From Falsiroseomonas sp051860665 (GTDB lineage: Bacteria; Pseudomonadota; Alphaproteobacteria; Acetobacterales; Acetobacteraceae), in the NCBI RefSeq assembly GCF_051860665.1, contig NZ_JBHYDM010000009.1, positions 62,001 to 126,000 of the forward strand: a stretch of 64,000 bases of DNA. Direction: 5' to 3'. Shown here piece after piece: positions 41,220-50,058 of this stretch; positions within the stretch are counted from its first letter, which is position 1, and each line of letters begins with the position of its first letter. The notes under the pieces were generated by a model. The model searched no databases, was not told where the DNA came from, and was given only the letters and a program-made list of their open reading frames with translations. A program made the translations under genes and the position numbers.

Positions 41220-41732
41220 TCACACCCGCCCGCGCAGCCGCGCCCAAAGCATCAGCGCGGCGTCATAGGGCAGCGCCGGCACCTCCCGCAGCCGCCAGGC
41301 CCAGCGGCGGGGCTGGCCGGTCTCGGACGGCCCGGCCGGCGGCGGCACCGCCAGCGCCTTCACGCCCGCCAGCCGGAACAGCGCCAGGCAGCGCGGCAGG
41401 TGGTAGCGATGGGTGGCCAGCCGCACCTCCCCCACATGGCCCATGCGCCGCAGCAGGGCGATGCAGGCCAGGACGGAGGAGAAGGTATCCGTCCCCGTCG
41501 GTTCCTGGTGGATCCGCGCCTCCGGCACCCCCGCCTGCATCAGGATCGCCGTCATCACCACGCATTCGGCCGGCGGGTTCCGGCCGATGGCCCCGGTCGG
41601 GATGTAGAGGGTGGGCGGGGTCTGCCGTTCCCCCCAGGCGCGCGCCGCCTGCACCCGGGCCCGCAGCGCCGGGCTGGCAGAGCCATCCGGCCGCACCGCC
41701 GCGCCCAGGATGATGACGGCGGCCGGGTCCAT
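41220..41732 (-). CDS. DUF218 (ElyC/SanA-type) protein, second copy
   Basis: This 170-residue protein begins MDPAAVIILGAAVRPDGSAS, with RVQAARAWGERQTPPTLYIPTGA, ECVVMTAILMQAGVPEARIHQEPTGTDT and ATHRYHLPRCLALFRLAGV, the DUF218 core. Compared with the DUF218 protein at 36051 it is only distantly related. The ATHRYHLPR segment is a typical conserved His-containing part. A C-terminal hydrophobic helix (ALPYDAALMLWARL) may touch the membrane. Its function is unproven, probably envelope-related. Confidence 0.82.
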   Translation of the reverse strand: MDPAAVIILGAAVRPDGSASPALRARVQAARAWGERQTPPTLYIPTGAIGRNPPAECVVMTAILMQAGVPEARIHQEPTGTDTFSSVLACIALLRRMGHVGEVRLATHRYHLPRCLALFRLAGVKALAVPPPAGPSETGQPRRWAWRLREVPALPYDAALMLWARLRGRV

Positions 41733-41736
41733 CCGG

Positions 41737-42981
41737 TCAGGCCGGCGCCGCCACCAGCAGCCGGTTCATCCGCTCCATCGCATGCACCAGCGCCGCCCGG
41801 TCGCGCAGCGCCTGGTCGCGGGAGGCACCGCCAGCCACCACGGCATCGAGGATCGCACCCCAGGGCGTCACGCCATCGATGCGCGCGAGCAGGGCGGCGG
41901 CCAGGCGGGGCAGCGGCACCGCCACGCGCAGCCCATCGAAGCTGACCGGCAGGATGCCATCCGGGCGCAGCGACCGGGCCAGCGCCGGCCCGTCCAGCTC
42001 CCGCAGCACCGGCACGGCGGTCTCCTCCTCAGAGGGCGCGGGGGCCACCGGCTCGCGCGTCAGATAGGCGATGTGGATGCCCATATTGCCGCAGATCGCC
42101 TCGGCGAGCGCCGCGCGCGCGATGGGGTCCAGCCCCGCGGTGCGGGCGCGCAGCTTCGGGTCCGCCAGGTAGCTGTCCGGGTCGTAGCGCAGCGGCTCCA
42201 CCAGGCAGGCGATGCGCAAGCCCGCACCGGCCACCAGCGCGGCCAGCTGCGGCACGGTGAAGGCGCGGTCGCGCGGGTTCAGCAGCAGGTCATAGAGCCC
42301 GGCATCGCCGCCCTTGATGTGGTCGTCGATCCAGGGATTTTTCCGAAGCCACGCCGTCTCGGGCGTCTGCTTCCAGAGGCGTTTCGCCAGTTCCACACGG
42401 GCGGCGGGGGGCTCGTCGGGGGGCGCAAGAAGCCGCAGCGCGTCCTGCAGCATATAGACGCCGGTGCGGCCATGCGGGGCATAGACCATGATGCCGATGC
42501 CGCCCCCGGGGGCCAGCACGGAGGCGAGCGCCGCCAGCCCTTCGGCCGGATCCGGCAGGTGGTGCAGCACGCCGCAGCAATCGATGTAGTCGAAGGGGCC
42601 GAGGCCGGAGCCCGGCAGATCGAGCAGCGACCCGTCCTCGAAGCGGAGGTTCTGCAGCCCCCGCGCCGTGGCGCGCGCCTGGGCCACGCGCTTCGCCTGC
42701 GCGGAACGGTCCAGCCAGGTGACCTCGCCCGGCCGGCCCAGCGTCGTCATCTGCTGCGCCAGCATGATGCTGCCATCGCCCGATCCGCCGCCGGCCATCA
42801 GCGCGCGCAGCGGCTGGTGCGCGGGGCGGCGGCCGCCAAAGACCCAGTGGTCGATCTCCCGCAGATGGGAGGGGCTGCCGATCACCAGGCGCTTCGCCTC
42901 GTCCCGCGCATCGCGCGCGGGATAGGGATAGGCCTCGTACTGGGCGGCGAGCTGGGCGTCGGTGGGGTCGCGTGGGGTCAT
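41737..42981 (-). CDS. Class I SAM-dependent methyltransferase with C-terminal domain
   Basis: This protein of about 414 residues begins MTPRDPTDAQLAAQYEAYPY. It has an N-terminal YPYPARD region and a Rossmann SAM domain: ALMAGGGSGDGSIMLAQQM (motif I), EVTWLDRSAQAKRVAQARA, FDYIDCCGVLHHLPDPAEGLAA (motif IV) and LAPGGGIGIMVY (motif V). The second half (about 235-414) is helical and lacks a recognised signature. The start at 42981 is chosen over 43107 because an AGGCGG sequence lies just upstream; an ATG at 42993 is also possible. The substrate is unknown. Confidence 0.82.
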   Translation of the reverse strand: MTPRDPTDAQLAAQYEAYPYPARDARDEAKRLVIGSPSHLREIDHWVFGGRRPAHQPLRALMAGGGSGDGSIMLAQQMTTLGRPGEVTWLDRSAQAKRVAQARATARGLQNLRFEDGSLLDLPGSGLGPFDYIDCCGVLHHLPDPAEGLAALASVLAPGGGIGIMVYAPHGRTGVYMLQDALRLLAPPDEPPAARVELAKRLWKQTPETAWLRKNPWIDDHIKGGDAGLYDLLLNPRDRAFTVPQLAALVAGAGLRIACLVEPLRYDPDSYLADPKLRARTAGLDPIARAALAEAICGNMGIHIAYLTREPVAPAPSEEETAVPVLRELDGPALARSLRPDGILPVSFDGLRVAVPLPRLAAALLARIDGVTPWGAILDAVVAGGASRDQALRDRAALVHAMERMNRLLVAAPA

Positions 42982-43081
42982 TGCCGCCTGCATAGAGCAA
43001 GCGCGGCCCGCGCGGAAACGGGAGGCCGGGTCCTGCGCTTCGCGGGTTGCCCCTGCCAGGGTGGCGCCGTATCTACGGCAC

Positions 43082-43588
43082 ATGGTCCGTATCGCCCTCC
43101 CCCTCATCGCCGCACTGGTTCTTCCCTTTGCCGCTGAGGCGCAGCGCGCCCAGCCGCAGCGATTGGGCGCACATAATGCCTGGACGGCCGCGACGCATCA
43201 GGAAAACGGCCAGAAGGTGTGCTACGCCTTCACCCGCGCCCAGGCCGAAGGCGCCGCGGCGCAGGCTCGCCAGAATGTGACGCTGACCGTGACGCATCGG
43301 CCGGCGGGGCGCGACCAGGTCGCCGTCTCCCTCGGCACGCCGCTGCCGCGGCAGGCGCAGGTGTCCATGACGGTCGGCAGCACCGAGTTCCAGAGCTATG
43401 GCACCGTGCAGTCCAGCGCCTTCTTCCAGAACAGCGACGGCCTGATCGCCGCCCTGCGCGGGGGGCGGGAGGCGGTGGTGCGCAGCCCCGGCGCCGGCCG
43501 CGCCACGGTGAGCGACACCTTCTCCCTCTCCGGCTTCACCGCGGCCTATGAGGCGATCTCCCGCGAATGCCCGGCCGGGCGCCGCTGA
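43082..43588 (+). CDS. Invasion-associated locus B (IalB)-like secreted protein
   Basis: This 168-residue protein has a signal peptide (MVRIALPLIAALVLPFAAEA, likely cleaved near AEAQR). The mature part contains WTAATHQENGQKVCYAFTRAQ, the IalB family pattern of tryptophan and CY near the start, then TVTHRPAGRDQVAVSLGTPL. A second cysteine near the end (SRECPAGRR) could pair with the first. The family is named from Bartonella but is widespread in free-living Alphaproteobacteria with unknown roles. It precedes rlmN closely and may share its transcript. Confidence 0.8.
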   Translation: MVRIALPLIAALVLPFAAEAQRAQPQRLGAHNAWTAATHQENGQKVCYAFTRAQAEGAAAQARQNVTLTVTHRPAGRDQVAVSLGTPLPRQAQVSMTVGSTEFQSYGTVQSSAFFQNSDGLIAALRGGREAVVRSPGAGRATVSDTFSLSGFTAAYEAISRECPAGRR

Positions 43589-43592
43589 ACCC

Positions 43593-44783
43593 GTGAGCCA
43601 GGCCGCCCCCGATACCGACCTGTCGGAGGGCGAGCGCGCCCGCATCCTGGCCAAGGCCGCCATCTTCGCCCCGCCGCCCGCCACCCTGCCCGATGGCCGC
43701 CGCGACCTGGTGGGCCTGACGCGGGAAGAGCTGGCCGCCGAGATGGTGGCAATTGGAGAAAAACCCTTTCGGGCGAAGCAGCTCTGGCACTGGATCTACC
43801 ACCAGGGCGTGACGGATTTTTCCCGCATGCCCTCCATCGCCAAGCCGATGCAGGCCAGGCTGGCGGAGCGTTTCGTGGTCGGCCGGCCGGAGGCGGCGAC
43901 GGTGCAGACCAGCACCGACGGCACCCGGAAATTCCTGTTCCGCTATCGCGACGGGCAGGAGGTGGAGACGGTCTATATCCCCTCCCCGGATGAGGATCGC
44001 GGCGCCGTCTGCATCTCGACCCAGGTGGGCTGCACCCTGTCCTGCAAGTTCTGCCACACCGGCACGCAGAAGCTGGTGCGGAACCTGGGCGCGGCGGAGA
44101 TCGTCGGCCAGTTCATGGCGGCGCGCGACAGCTACGGCGAATGGCCGAGCCCGAAGGACGGCACGGCGCGGCACCTGTCCAATATCGTCGTCATGGGCAT
44201 GGGCGAGCCGCTCTACAACTACGAGAACACGGCCAAGGCGATGCGCATCGTCATGGACAATGAGGGCATCGCCCTGTCGCGCCGGCGCATCACCCTCTCC
44301 ACCTCCGGCGTCGTGCCGATGATGGATCGCTGCGGCGCGGAGCTGAACGTGAACCTCGCCGTCTCCCTGCATGCGGTGACGAATGAGCTGCGCAACGAGA
44401 TCGTGCCGCTGAACCGCAAATATCCGATCGAGGAGCTGATGGCCGCCTGCCGGCGCTATCCGGGCGCCTCGAACGCGCGGCGCATCACCTTCGAATACGT
44501 CATGCTGCGCGGCGTGAATGACAGCCCGGCCGAGGCGCGGGAGCTGGTGCGGCTGCTGAAGGGCCTGCCCGCCAAGGTGAACCTGATCCCCTTCAACCCC
44601 TGGCCCGGCAGCCCCTACAAGACCAGCACCGGGGAGGCCGTGCGCGCCTTCGCCGAGATCCTGGAGGCCGGCGGCTATTCCAGCCCCGTCCGCCGCCCGC
44701 GCGGCCGCGACATCTCGGCGGCCTGCGGGCAGCTGAAGACGGAAAGCGAGCGCGTGCGCCGCGTGAAGGTGGACGCGGCTTGA
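43593..44783 (+). CDS. rlmN: 23S rRNA/tRNA adenine C2-methyltransferase RlmN
   Basis: This 396-residue radical SAM enzyme has the [4Fe-4S] motif CTLSCKFCHTGTQ (CxxxCxxC). Its N-terminal part contains PFRAKQLWHWIYHQGVTDF, typical of RlmN, and the core contains VVMGMGEPLYNYENTAKAM. It methylates A2503 of 23S rRNA and A37 of some tRNAs. It starts with GTG 4 bases after the IalB stop; no ATG lies earlier in a sensible place. The C-terminal region has the conserved resolving cysteine in SAACGQLKTES. Confidence 0.95.
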   Translation: MSQAAPDTDLSEGERARILAKAAIFAPPPATLPDGRRDLVGLTREELAAEMVAIGEKPFRAKQLWHWIYHQGVTDFSRMPSIAKPMQARLAERFVVGRPEAATVQTSTDGTRKFLFRYRDGQEVETVYIPSPDEDRGAVCISTQVGCTLSCKFCHTGTQKLVRNLGAAEIVGQFMAARDSYGEWPSPKDGTARHLSNIVVMGMGEPLYNYENTAKAMRIVMDNEGIALSRRRITLSTSGVVPMMDRCGAELNVNLAVSLHAVTNELRNEIVPLNRKYPIEELMAACRRYPGASNARRITFEYVMLRGVNDSPAEARELVRLLKGLPAKVNLIPFNPWPGSPYKTSTGEAVRAFAEILEAGGYSSPVRRPRGRDISAACGQLKTESERVRRVKVDAA

Positions 44784-44805
44784 GCCCGCTGCCGCGGGAC
44801 GCCGC

Positions 44806-46005
44806 GTGAGCACCCCGCCGCGGCCCTCCCCCGCGGCGTTCACCATGAATCCCCCCATCTGGCTGATGGCGCTGGCCGCCTTCACCATCGGCTGCGGCAT
44901 GCGCATGCTGGACCCGCTGCTGCCCATGCTGGCGCGGGAATTCGGCGTGGGGCTGGGCGCGGTGGCGCCGCTGATCGGCGGTTTTGCCCTGGCCTATGGC
45001 ATCGGCCAGCTGGTGATGGGGCCGCTCGGCGACCGCTTCGGCAAGATGCGGATCGTGGCGATCTCCATGGGACTGTACGGCATCACGCAGATCGCGGCGT
45101 CGATGTCCGGGGATCTCGGCACGCTGCTGACGGTGCGGGTGCTGGCGGGCTTCGGCTGCGCGGCGGTGATGCCGCTGTTCATGGCGCATATCGGCGACCA
45201 GGTGCCCTATGACCAGCGCCAGGGGATGATCGGCCAGCTGATGACCGGCATGGTCGCCTCCCAGCTGCTGGCCGCGCCGCTTTCGGGCACCGTCGCGGAA
45301 TATGCCGGCTGGCGCACCGCCTTCCTGGGCCTCGGGCTGATGACGCTGGGGATGACGGTGTTCTTCGTGGCGAAGCAGGGCGCCGGGCTTTGGCAGCGGC
45401 CGGCCGGGGGCGGCCGGACCATGGGGCTGTCGGGCTTCCTGCGCATCCTGGAACGCCGGCCGGGCCGCCGGCTGCTGATCGCCGCCGCCGCGGACGGCTT
45501 CTTCCTGTTCGGCGGCGCCTTTCCCTTCCTGGCCTCGCTGCTGATCGAGCGCTTCGGGCTGACGGCGGCCACCGCCGGGCTGGTGGTGGCCAGCTTCGGC
45601 CTGGGCTCCTTCGTCTATACCCAGAGTGCCGCCGGGCTGGCGCGGCGGTTGGGGGAGCGGCGGCAGGTGCTGTGGGGCGGCATCGGACTGACCTGCGCCA
45701 TGGTGATCTTCGCGCTCGCCGGCGCCTGGTGGATGGTGGCGCTGGCGCAATGCGCGGTCGGGCTGCTGTTCTTCATGCTGCATGGCGTGCTGCAGGCCCG
45801 CGCGACGGAGGCCCTGCCGGAGGCGCGGGGCACCGCGGTGGCCGCCTTCGCCATGGCGCTGTTCTTCGGCCAGAGCCTGGGCTCGGTCGTCTTCGGCAGC
45901 CTGATCGTCGCCGCCGGCTATGCCACCGCCTTCCTGGTCTCCGGCGCCGGGGTGCTGGGGCTGGCTATCTGGGCGCGGGCGCGGCTGTTGAACCAGCCGG
46001 GCTGA
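44806..46005 (+). CDS. MFS transporter
   Basis: This 399-residue protein starts GTG (STPPRPSPAAFTMNPP) and has about 12 membrane helices. The MFS motif A is GPLGDRFGKMRIV (about 68-80), and TGMVASQLLAAPLSGTVAEYAGWRTAFL follows in the fifth helix region. The second half has RFGLTAATAGLVVASFGLGS. The substrate is unknown; drug or metabolite efflux is typical. It runs close behind rlmN. Its last 41 bases overlap the end of the convergent acyltransferase gene. Confidence 0.88.
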   Translation: MSTPPRPSPAAFTMNPPIWLMALAAFTIGCGMRMLDPLLPMLAREFGVGLGAVAPLIGGFALAYGIGQLVMGPLGDRFGKMRIVAISMGLYGITQIAASMSGDLGTLLTVRVLAGFGCAAVMPLFMAHIGDQVPYDQRQGMIGQLMTGMVASQLLAAPLSGTVAEYAGWRTAFLGLGLMTLGMTVFFVAKQGAGLWQRPAGGGRTMGLSGFLRILERRPGRRLLIAAAADGFFLFGGAFPFLASLLIERFGLTAATAGLVVASFGLGSFVYTQSAAGLARRLGERRQVLWGGIGLTCAMVIFALAGAWWMVALAQCAVGLLFFMLHGVLQARATEALPEARGTAVAAFAMALFFGQSLGSVVFGSLIVAAGYATAFLVSGAGVLGLAIWARARLLNQPG

Positions 46006-46753
46006 GCTGTGGCGCGGCCATCTGCCGCAGCTCCTCCGCCACCAGGGTTTCCATCGCGGCCTCCAGCCCCTGCAGCGCCGCGGCCCCATCAGCGCCGTCC
46101 ATCACGCGATGGTCGAAGGAGAGAAACACCTCCACCCCGCCATCCGGCGCGATCAGGCCGTAGGAGAGGAAGCAGGGCAGCACGCTGACGCTGTCCACGA
46201 TCACCGCCTCCCCACCCAGGGAGGAGATGGCGAAGGTGCCGCCATAGCGCAGCAGCGGCGTGGCGCTGGCCAGCGCCCAGCGCAGCATCAGCCGGCGCAG
46301 CGGCCAGGGCAGGCGGGCGAAGCGCAGCAGGCGGTGGAAGGGCCGGCAATCCCCGGGCGGTGCGGTCTTCGTGTGGTGCAGCTGGGCGGCGAGCGTGGCC
46401 AGCGGCGTGGCATGCGGCTCCGTGAAGCGGGCGATGGCAAGAGTCGCCACCCCCTCATGCTGCCGTTCGACCAGCACGCAGCCGATCGCATGCGGCACTT
46501 CCAGCAGCCGGGGGGCGGGCAGCGTGGCATGCAGGCGGCGCAGCGCCGGCTGCGTCTCCGCCGCCAGCGCGAAAGCCTTGGCGAACAGCACGGTCCAGGG
46601 CGGCCGTGGCGCGGGCAGGGAGCTGCGGGCGGCGAGCGCGCCGGGGATGATGAGCCGCGCCGTCAGCGTGCAGCGCGGCACGCGCAGCGAGGCCCAGGAC
46701 AGGTCGGCGATGGTCTGCCGTCCGGGCGAAAGCGGCAGTCGGCGCGGCCTCAC
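45965..46753 (-). CDS. E2-like acyltransferase domain protein without lipoyl domain
   Basis: This protein of about 262 residues resembles the catalytic core of 2-oxoacid dehydrogenase E2 subunits: RPPWTVLFAKAFALAAETQP, GGTFAISSLGG and, near the end, VFLSFDHRVMDGADGAAALQ, with the catalytic His and Asp in DHRVMDG. There is no lipoyl or peripheral-subunit-binding domain. It starts at a GTG (46753) that overlaps the upstream dehydrogenase stop by four bases, so the two are coupled. It may be a free-standing acyltransferase. Its acyl donor is unknown. Confidence 0.78.
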   Translation of the reverse strand: MRPRRLPLSPGRQTIADLSWASLRVPRCTLTARLIIPGALAARSSLPAPRPPWTVLFAKAFALAAETQPALRRLHATLPAPRLLEVPHAIGCVLVERQHEGVATLAIARFTEPHATPLATLAAQLHHTKTAPPGDCRPFHRLLRFARLPWPLRRLMLRWALASATPLLRYGGTFAISSLGGEAVIVDSVSVLPCFLSYGLIAPDGGVEVFLSFDHRVMDGADGAAALQGLEAAMETLVAEELRQMAAPQLSPAGSTAAPAPR

Positions 46754-47760
46754 GGGGCCGCCTGCCCCTGCCACCAGCGCCGCAGCCGGTGGGCGGATTC
46801 GGCATTCACCGCGCCGGGCGGCATCTCGCCCCGGGCCAGGGCGGCGACCTGGCGCACCGTATCCATCGCCTGGTGCTCCGCGGCTTCGGGCGTGAGGCCG
46901 CCGATATGCGGGGTGGCGACGACATTGGGCCGGGCGGCGAGCGCCGGGTCCGGCCGCTGGTCCCGCGCGCTGCCGACATCCATGGCGGCGCCGCGCAGCC
47001 GGCCGCCATCCAGCGCCGCGGCCAGCGCCGCCTCATCCACCAGCTCGCCCCGCGACAGGTTTATCAATAGGGCGCCGTCCTTCATCGCCGCGAAAGCGGC
47101 GGCGCCGACGATATGGCGCGTCTCCGGCGTGGAGACTGCCAGCGGCACCAGGAAATCCGCTTCCGCGAAAACCTGCTGAAGGCTGCCTGCCGCCTCGATG
47201 CCGGGCTGGTCGGGCGGGCTATAGGGGTCGTGCACCAGCACCCGCATCCGGAAGGCTTGCGCCAAATCCGCCAGCCGCCGCGCGATGCGGCCCCAGCCGA
47301 TGATCCCGATCGTCTTGCCCGAAAGCTGCGTCCCCATGCGCGAACCGGGCGGCTGGCCCTGGTGGTAGGCGCCGGCGAGTGAGGAAACGCCGCGCGCCAG
47401 GTCGATCATCATGCCGATGGCCAGCTCCGCCACGCTGTCCACGAAGCCGGGCGTCGCCTGGGTCACCAGCACCCCGGCGGCGGAGGCGGCGGGAACCTCG
47501 ATGGTGGAGATATCCACGGCCACCCGCAGGAAGGCGAGCAGGTCCGGGGCCTGGGCAAAGGTCTCGGCCGTGCCGGGGGTGGCGCGGTCGGCCACGATGC
47601 AGTGGCAGCCGGCGGCGGCCCGGGCCAGGGCGGCGCCGGAGAGCGGCGTCTCGCCGGTATGCAGCGTCACCTCCGCCACCTGGCGCAGGGCGGCCAGCGG
47701 CGCCTCCGCGTAGTAGCCGCCGCGCATTTCCGGCGTATGCGTGAGAAAGACCCGCAGCAC
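46750..47760 (-). CDS. D-isomer-specific 2-hydroxyacid dehydrogenase
   Basis: This 336-residue enzyme has the NAD site SGKTIGIIGWGRIARRLADLA (about residues 147-167), the SVAELAIGMMIDLARG helix, LLINLSRGELVDEAAL with the catalytic Arg, and TPHIGGLTPEA bearing the catalytic His. It reduces or oxidises 2-keto/2-hydroxy acids, or phosphoglycerate in some members. It begins with GTG at 47760. A 4-base overlap couples it to the E2-like gene, and it lies head-to-head with an amidohydrolase 68 bases away. Confidence 0.85.
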   Translation of the reverse strand: MLRVFLTHTPEMRGGYYAEAPLAALRQVAEVTLHTGETPLSGAALARAAAGCHCIVADRATPGTAETFAQAPDLLAFLRVAVDISTIEVPAASAAGVLVTQATPGFVDSVAELAIGMMIDLARGVSSLAGAYHQGQPPGSRMGTQLSGKTIGIIGWGRIARRLADLAQAFRMRVLVHDPYSPPDQPGIEAAGSLQQVFAEADFLVPLAVSTPETRHIVGAAAFAAMKDGALLINLSRGELVDEAALAAALDGGRLRGAAMDVGSARDQRPDPALAARPNVVATPHIGGLTPEAAEHQAMDTVRQVAALARGEMPPGAVNAESAHRLRRWWQGQAAP

Positions 47761-47828
47761 GATGTTTCATTCCCCCCTGGCTGCGCCCGTCTTCCGGCGG
47801 CCTGTCCTGTGGCAGTAGCCTATGCGGC

Positions 47829-48680
47829 ATGGATGATGCCGCCAAAATCCCCTTTACCGAAGCGATGGCGCCGCCGCGCCTGGCGGTGCCGCCCGGCGCG
47901 GTGGATTGCCACCACCATGTCTATGACGGCTCCGCGCCGGTGGCGCCCGGCGCCCGCCCGCATGGCAGCGCGACGCTGGCGGACCATGCGCGGCTGCTGG
48001 CGCGGCTGGGCGTGGATCGGCATGTGCTGGTGCAGCCTTCCACCTATGGCCTCGACAACACCCTGCACCTGGCCGCGCTGCAACAGGCGGGGAAAGCGCG
48101 GGCGCGGATGGTGGCGGTGGTGCGGCCGGAGGCCGATGCGGGCGCGCTGCGCGAGATGGCGGCGGCCGGCGTGGTCGGCGCGCGGGCCAACCTGGTGCAG
48201 GGCATTCCGCTGGCGCCGGCGGATGTGGCGCCCCTGGCCGCGCGCATGGCCGATCTCGGCTGGCACCTGCAGGTCTTTGCCAGCGCCGATCTGATCGCGC
48301 AGCTGGCGCCGGTGCTGCGCGCCGCCCCCTGCCCCGTCGTCTTCGACCATCTTGCCCAGCTGCCGCTTGCGGACTGGGCGGCGCATCCGGCCTGGGGGGT
48401 GGTGATGGACCTGCTCCAGGCCGGGCGCGGCTGGGTGAAGCTTTCCTCCCCCTATAGCCTGGACCAGGCCAGGCCGGAGGCGGTGGGCCCGCTGGCCCGG
48501 GCGCTGGTGGCGGCGGCGCCGGAGCGGATGGTCTGGGGCACCAACTGGCCGCATCCCAATGCCACCACCATCCCCGATGATGCCGCCTTGCTCGACCTGC
48601 TGGCGGATTGGGCGCCGGGGCCTGCGACCCGGCAGGCGATCCTCGTCGGGAACCCGGCGCGGCTCTATGGCTTCGATTGA
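47829..48680 (+). CDS. Amidohydrolase, 2-pyrone-4,6-dicarboxylate lactonase-like (COG3618)
   Basis: This 283-residue TIM-barrel hydrolase has GAVDCHHHVYDG (HxH-type metal site near residue 25), HVLVQPSTYGLDN, VVGARANLVQG, VFDHLAQLPLAD and RMVWGTNWPHP (catalytic Asp/His region), ending GNPARLYGFD. The family opens lactones such as 2-pyrone-4,6-dicarboxylate in protocatechuate 4,5-cleavage. No lig genes are near, so the substrate is uncertain. Its last 16 bases overlap the end of the convergent histidine kinase gene. Confidence 0.85.
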   Translation: MDDAAKIPFTEAMAPPRLAVPPGAVDCHHHVYDGSAPVAPGARPHGSATLADHARLLARLGVDRHVLVQPSTYGLDNTLHLAALQQAGKARARMVAVVRPEADAGALREMAAAGVVGARANLVQGIPLAPADVAPLAARMADLGWHLQVFASADLIAQLAPVLRAAPCPVVFDHLAQLPLADWAAHPAWGVVMDLLQAGRGWVKLSSPYSLDQARPEAVGPLARALVAAAPERMVWGTNWPHPNATTIPDDAALLDLLADWAPGPATRQAILVGNPARLYGFD

Positions 48681-49678
48681 TCGTCCGGCGGCTGCCCGGC
48701 CCAGCCGGAGAGCGGGAAGCGCAGCTCCGCCCGCAGCCCATCCGGCGACCATTCCAGGCGCTGGGTGCCGCCGAGGCGGCGGATTTGCGACTGGATCACC
48801 GCCATGCCGGTGCCCTTGCGCGTCGGCGGGGTGGTGAGCGGGGCGCCGCCCTGCTCCACCCAGCGCAGCACCACCTCCGACCCCTCCGGCCGCGCCGCGA
48901 TCCGCACCTGGCCCTGGGGCGCGGCGAGCGCCCCGTGCTTCGCGGCATTGGTCGCCATCTCATAGAGGATCATCGCCACCGGCTGCACGGCCGGCGCCAC
49001 CAGGTCCGGCACCTCATCCGCCTCCAGCGTGATATGGTCCCGATAGGCGGCGAGTTCGGAGGCGATCAGCAGGGCGAAGGCGGCCGGGCGCTGCGCCGTC
49101 TGGTCCACCAGCGTCTGGGTGCGGGCCAGCGAGAGGATCCGCCCTTCCAGCCGCCGCTTGTAGTCCGGCACATCCGCCGCCTGGGTCAGCCGCACCAGGG
49201 ATTGCACGACGGCCAGGGTATTGTTGGCGCGGTGGTTCACCTCCCGCACCAGCAGGCTGCGACGCGCCTCGGCCTCCGCCAGGTCGGTCACGTCGCGCAG
49301 CATGCCGACGATGTGGGTGCGCGCCCCGGGCGGGCCGAACATGCGCCCCAGGAATTCGATGTGGCGGATGGCGCGGTCGGTCTGGCGGATGATGCGGACG
49401 CGCTCGCAATAGATGTCGCGGTGGCGCTCGCCGCGCAGATCGGCCTCGAAGGTGGCGCGGGCGGCGGCCAGGTCCTCCGGGTGGTAGCATTCCCAGAAGC
49501 CGGTGCGCTCCACCGGCATATGCGGCGGCACGGGCAGGCCGAACATGGCGAAGGCATTGGGCGAGACCACCACCAGCCCCGTCGCCATGTTGGATTCGAA
49601 GAAGGCGATGCCGAAATTCTCCATCGCCAGGCGCGCGCGTTCCCGCCCTGCCTCCGAGCCCAGGTCGAAGCCGATCAT
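48665..49678 (-). CDS. HWE-family sensor histidine kinase with PAS domain
   Basis: This 337-residue kinase has an N-terminal PAS domain (about 15-135, with ENFGIAFFESNMATGLVVVSP) and a cytosolic HWE kinase core. The phospho-acceptor is H149 in REVNHRANNTLAVVQSLV. The N box has N244 and H248 (YEMATNAAKHGAL), and the WxE motif is W273-V-E275 in LRWVEQGG. These are the residues that name the HWE family. It has no membrane helix, so it probably senses an internal or small diffusible signal. No response regulator is adjacent. It is an orphan, as are many HWE kinases. Confidence 0.88.
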   Translation of the reverse strand: MIGFDLGSEAGRERARLAMENFGIAFFESNMATGLVVVSPNAFAMFGLPVPPHMPVERTGFWECYHPEDLAAARATFEADLRGERHRDIYCERVRIIRQTDRAIRHIEFLGRMFGPPGARTHIVGMLRDVTDLAEAEARRSLLVREVNHRANNTLAVVQSLVRLTQAADVPDYKRRLEGRILSLARTQTLVDQTAQRPAAFALLIASELAAYRDHITLEADEVPDLVAPAVQPVAMILYEMATNAAKHGALAAPQGQVRIAARPEGSEVVLRWVEQGGAPLTTPPTRKGTGMAVIQSQIRRLGGTQRLEWSPDGLRAELRFPLSGWAGQPPDDQSKP

Positions 49679-49734
49679 CCGCGCGACAATCCCTGCAGGC
49701 CGCCACCCTCTCCCCTTCTTCAACCGGGAGTGTA

Positions 49735-50058
49735 TCAGCCCGTTAAGACGCGGGCCAGCAGCAGGGCCGCAAGACCTGCGGCCATCGCGGGCAGAAGGCG
49801 GCCCGGCAGCAGGCGGAAGGCCAGGAAGCCGGCCGCCAGACCGGCCAGCCGCGCCGGCCAGGGCACCGTGGCCAGCAGCCCCGCCGGGGCCGCGATCGCC
49901 AGGGTGACGAAGGCGGCCAGCGTGGCGACGGAGACGGCGGAGGCCCAGGCGATGGCCGGGTGATCCGGCCGCAGCGCGCCGCCCAGCAGCAGGCCGAGGC
50001 CGCGCAGGGCCAGGCCGATGCCGATGGTCAGCAGCAGCGCCCAATCCGCCTGGCTCAC
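49735..50058 (-). CDS. azlD: AzlD-type branched-chain amino-acid export subunit
   Basis: This 107-residue protein has about four hydrophobic helices (SQADWALLLTIGIGLALRG and onwards), matching AzlD, the small partner of AzlC. It starts with GTG overlapping the azlC stop by four bases (GTGA). The pair exports branched-chain amino acids or their analogues. Confidence 0.88.
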   Translation of the reverse strand: MSQADWALLLTIGIGLALRGLGLLLGGALRPDHPAIAWASAVSVATLAAFVTLAIAAPAGLLATVPWPARLAGLAAGFLAFRLLPGRLLPAMAAGLAALLLARVLTG

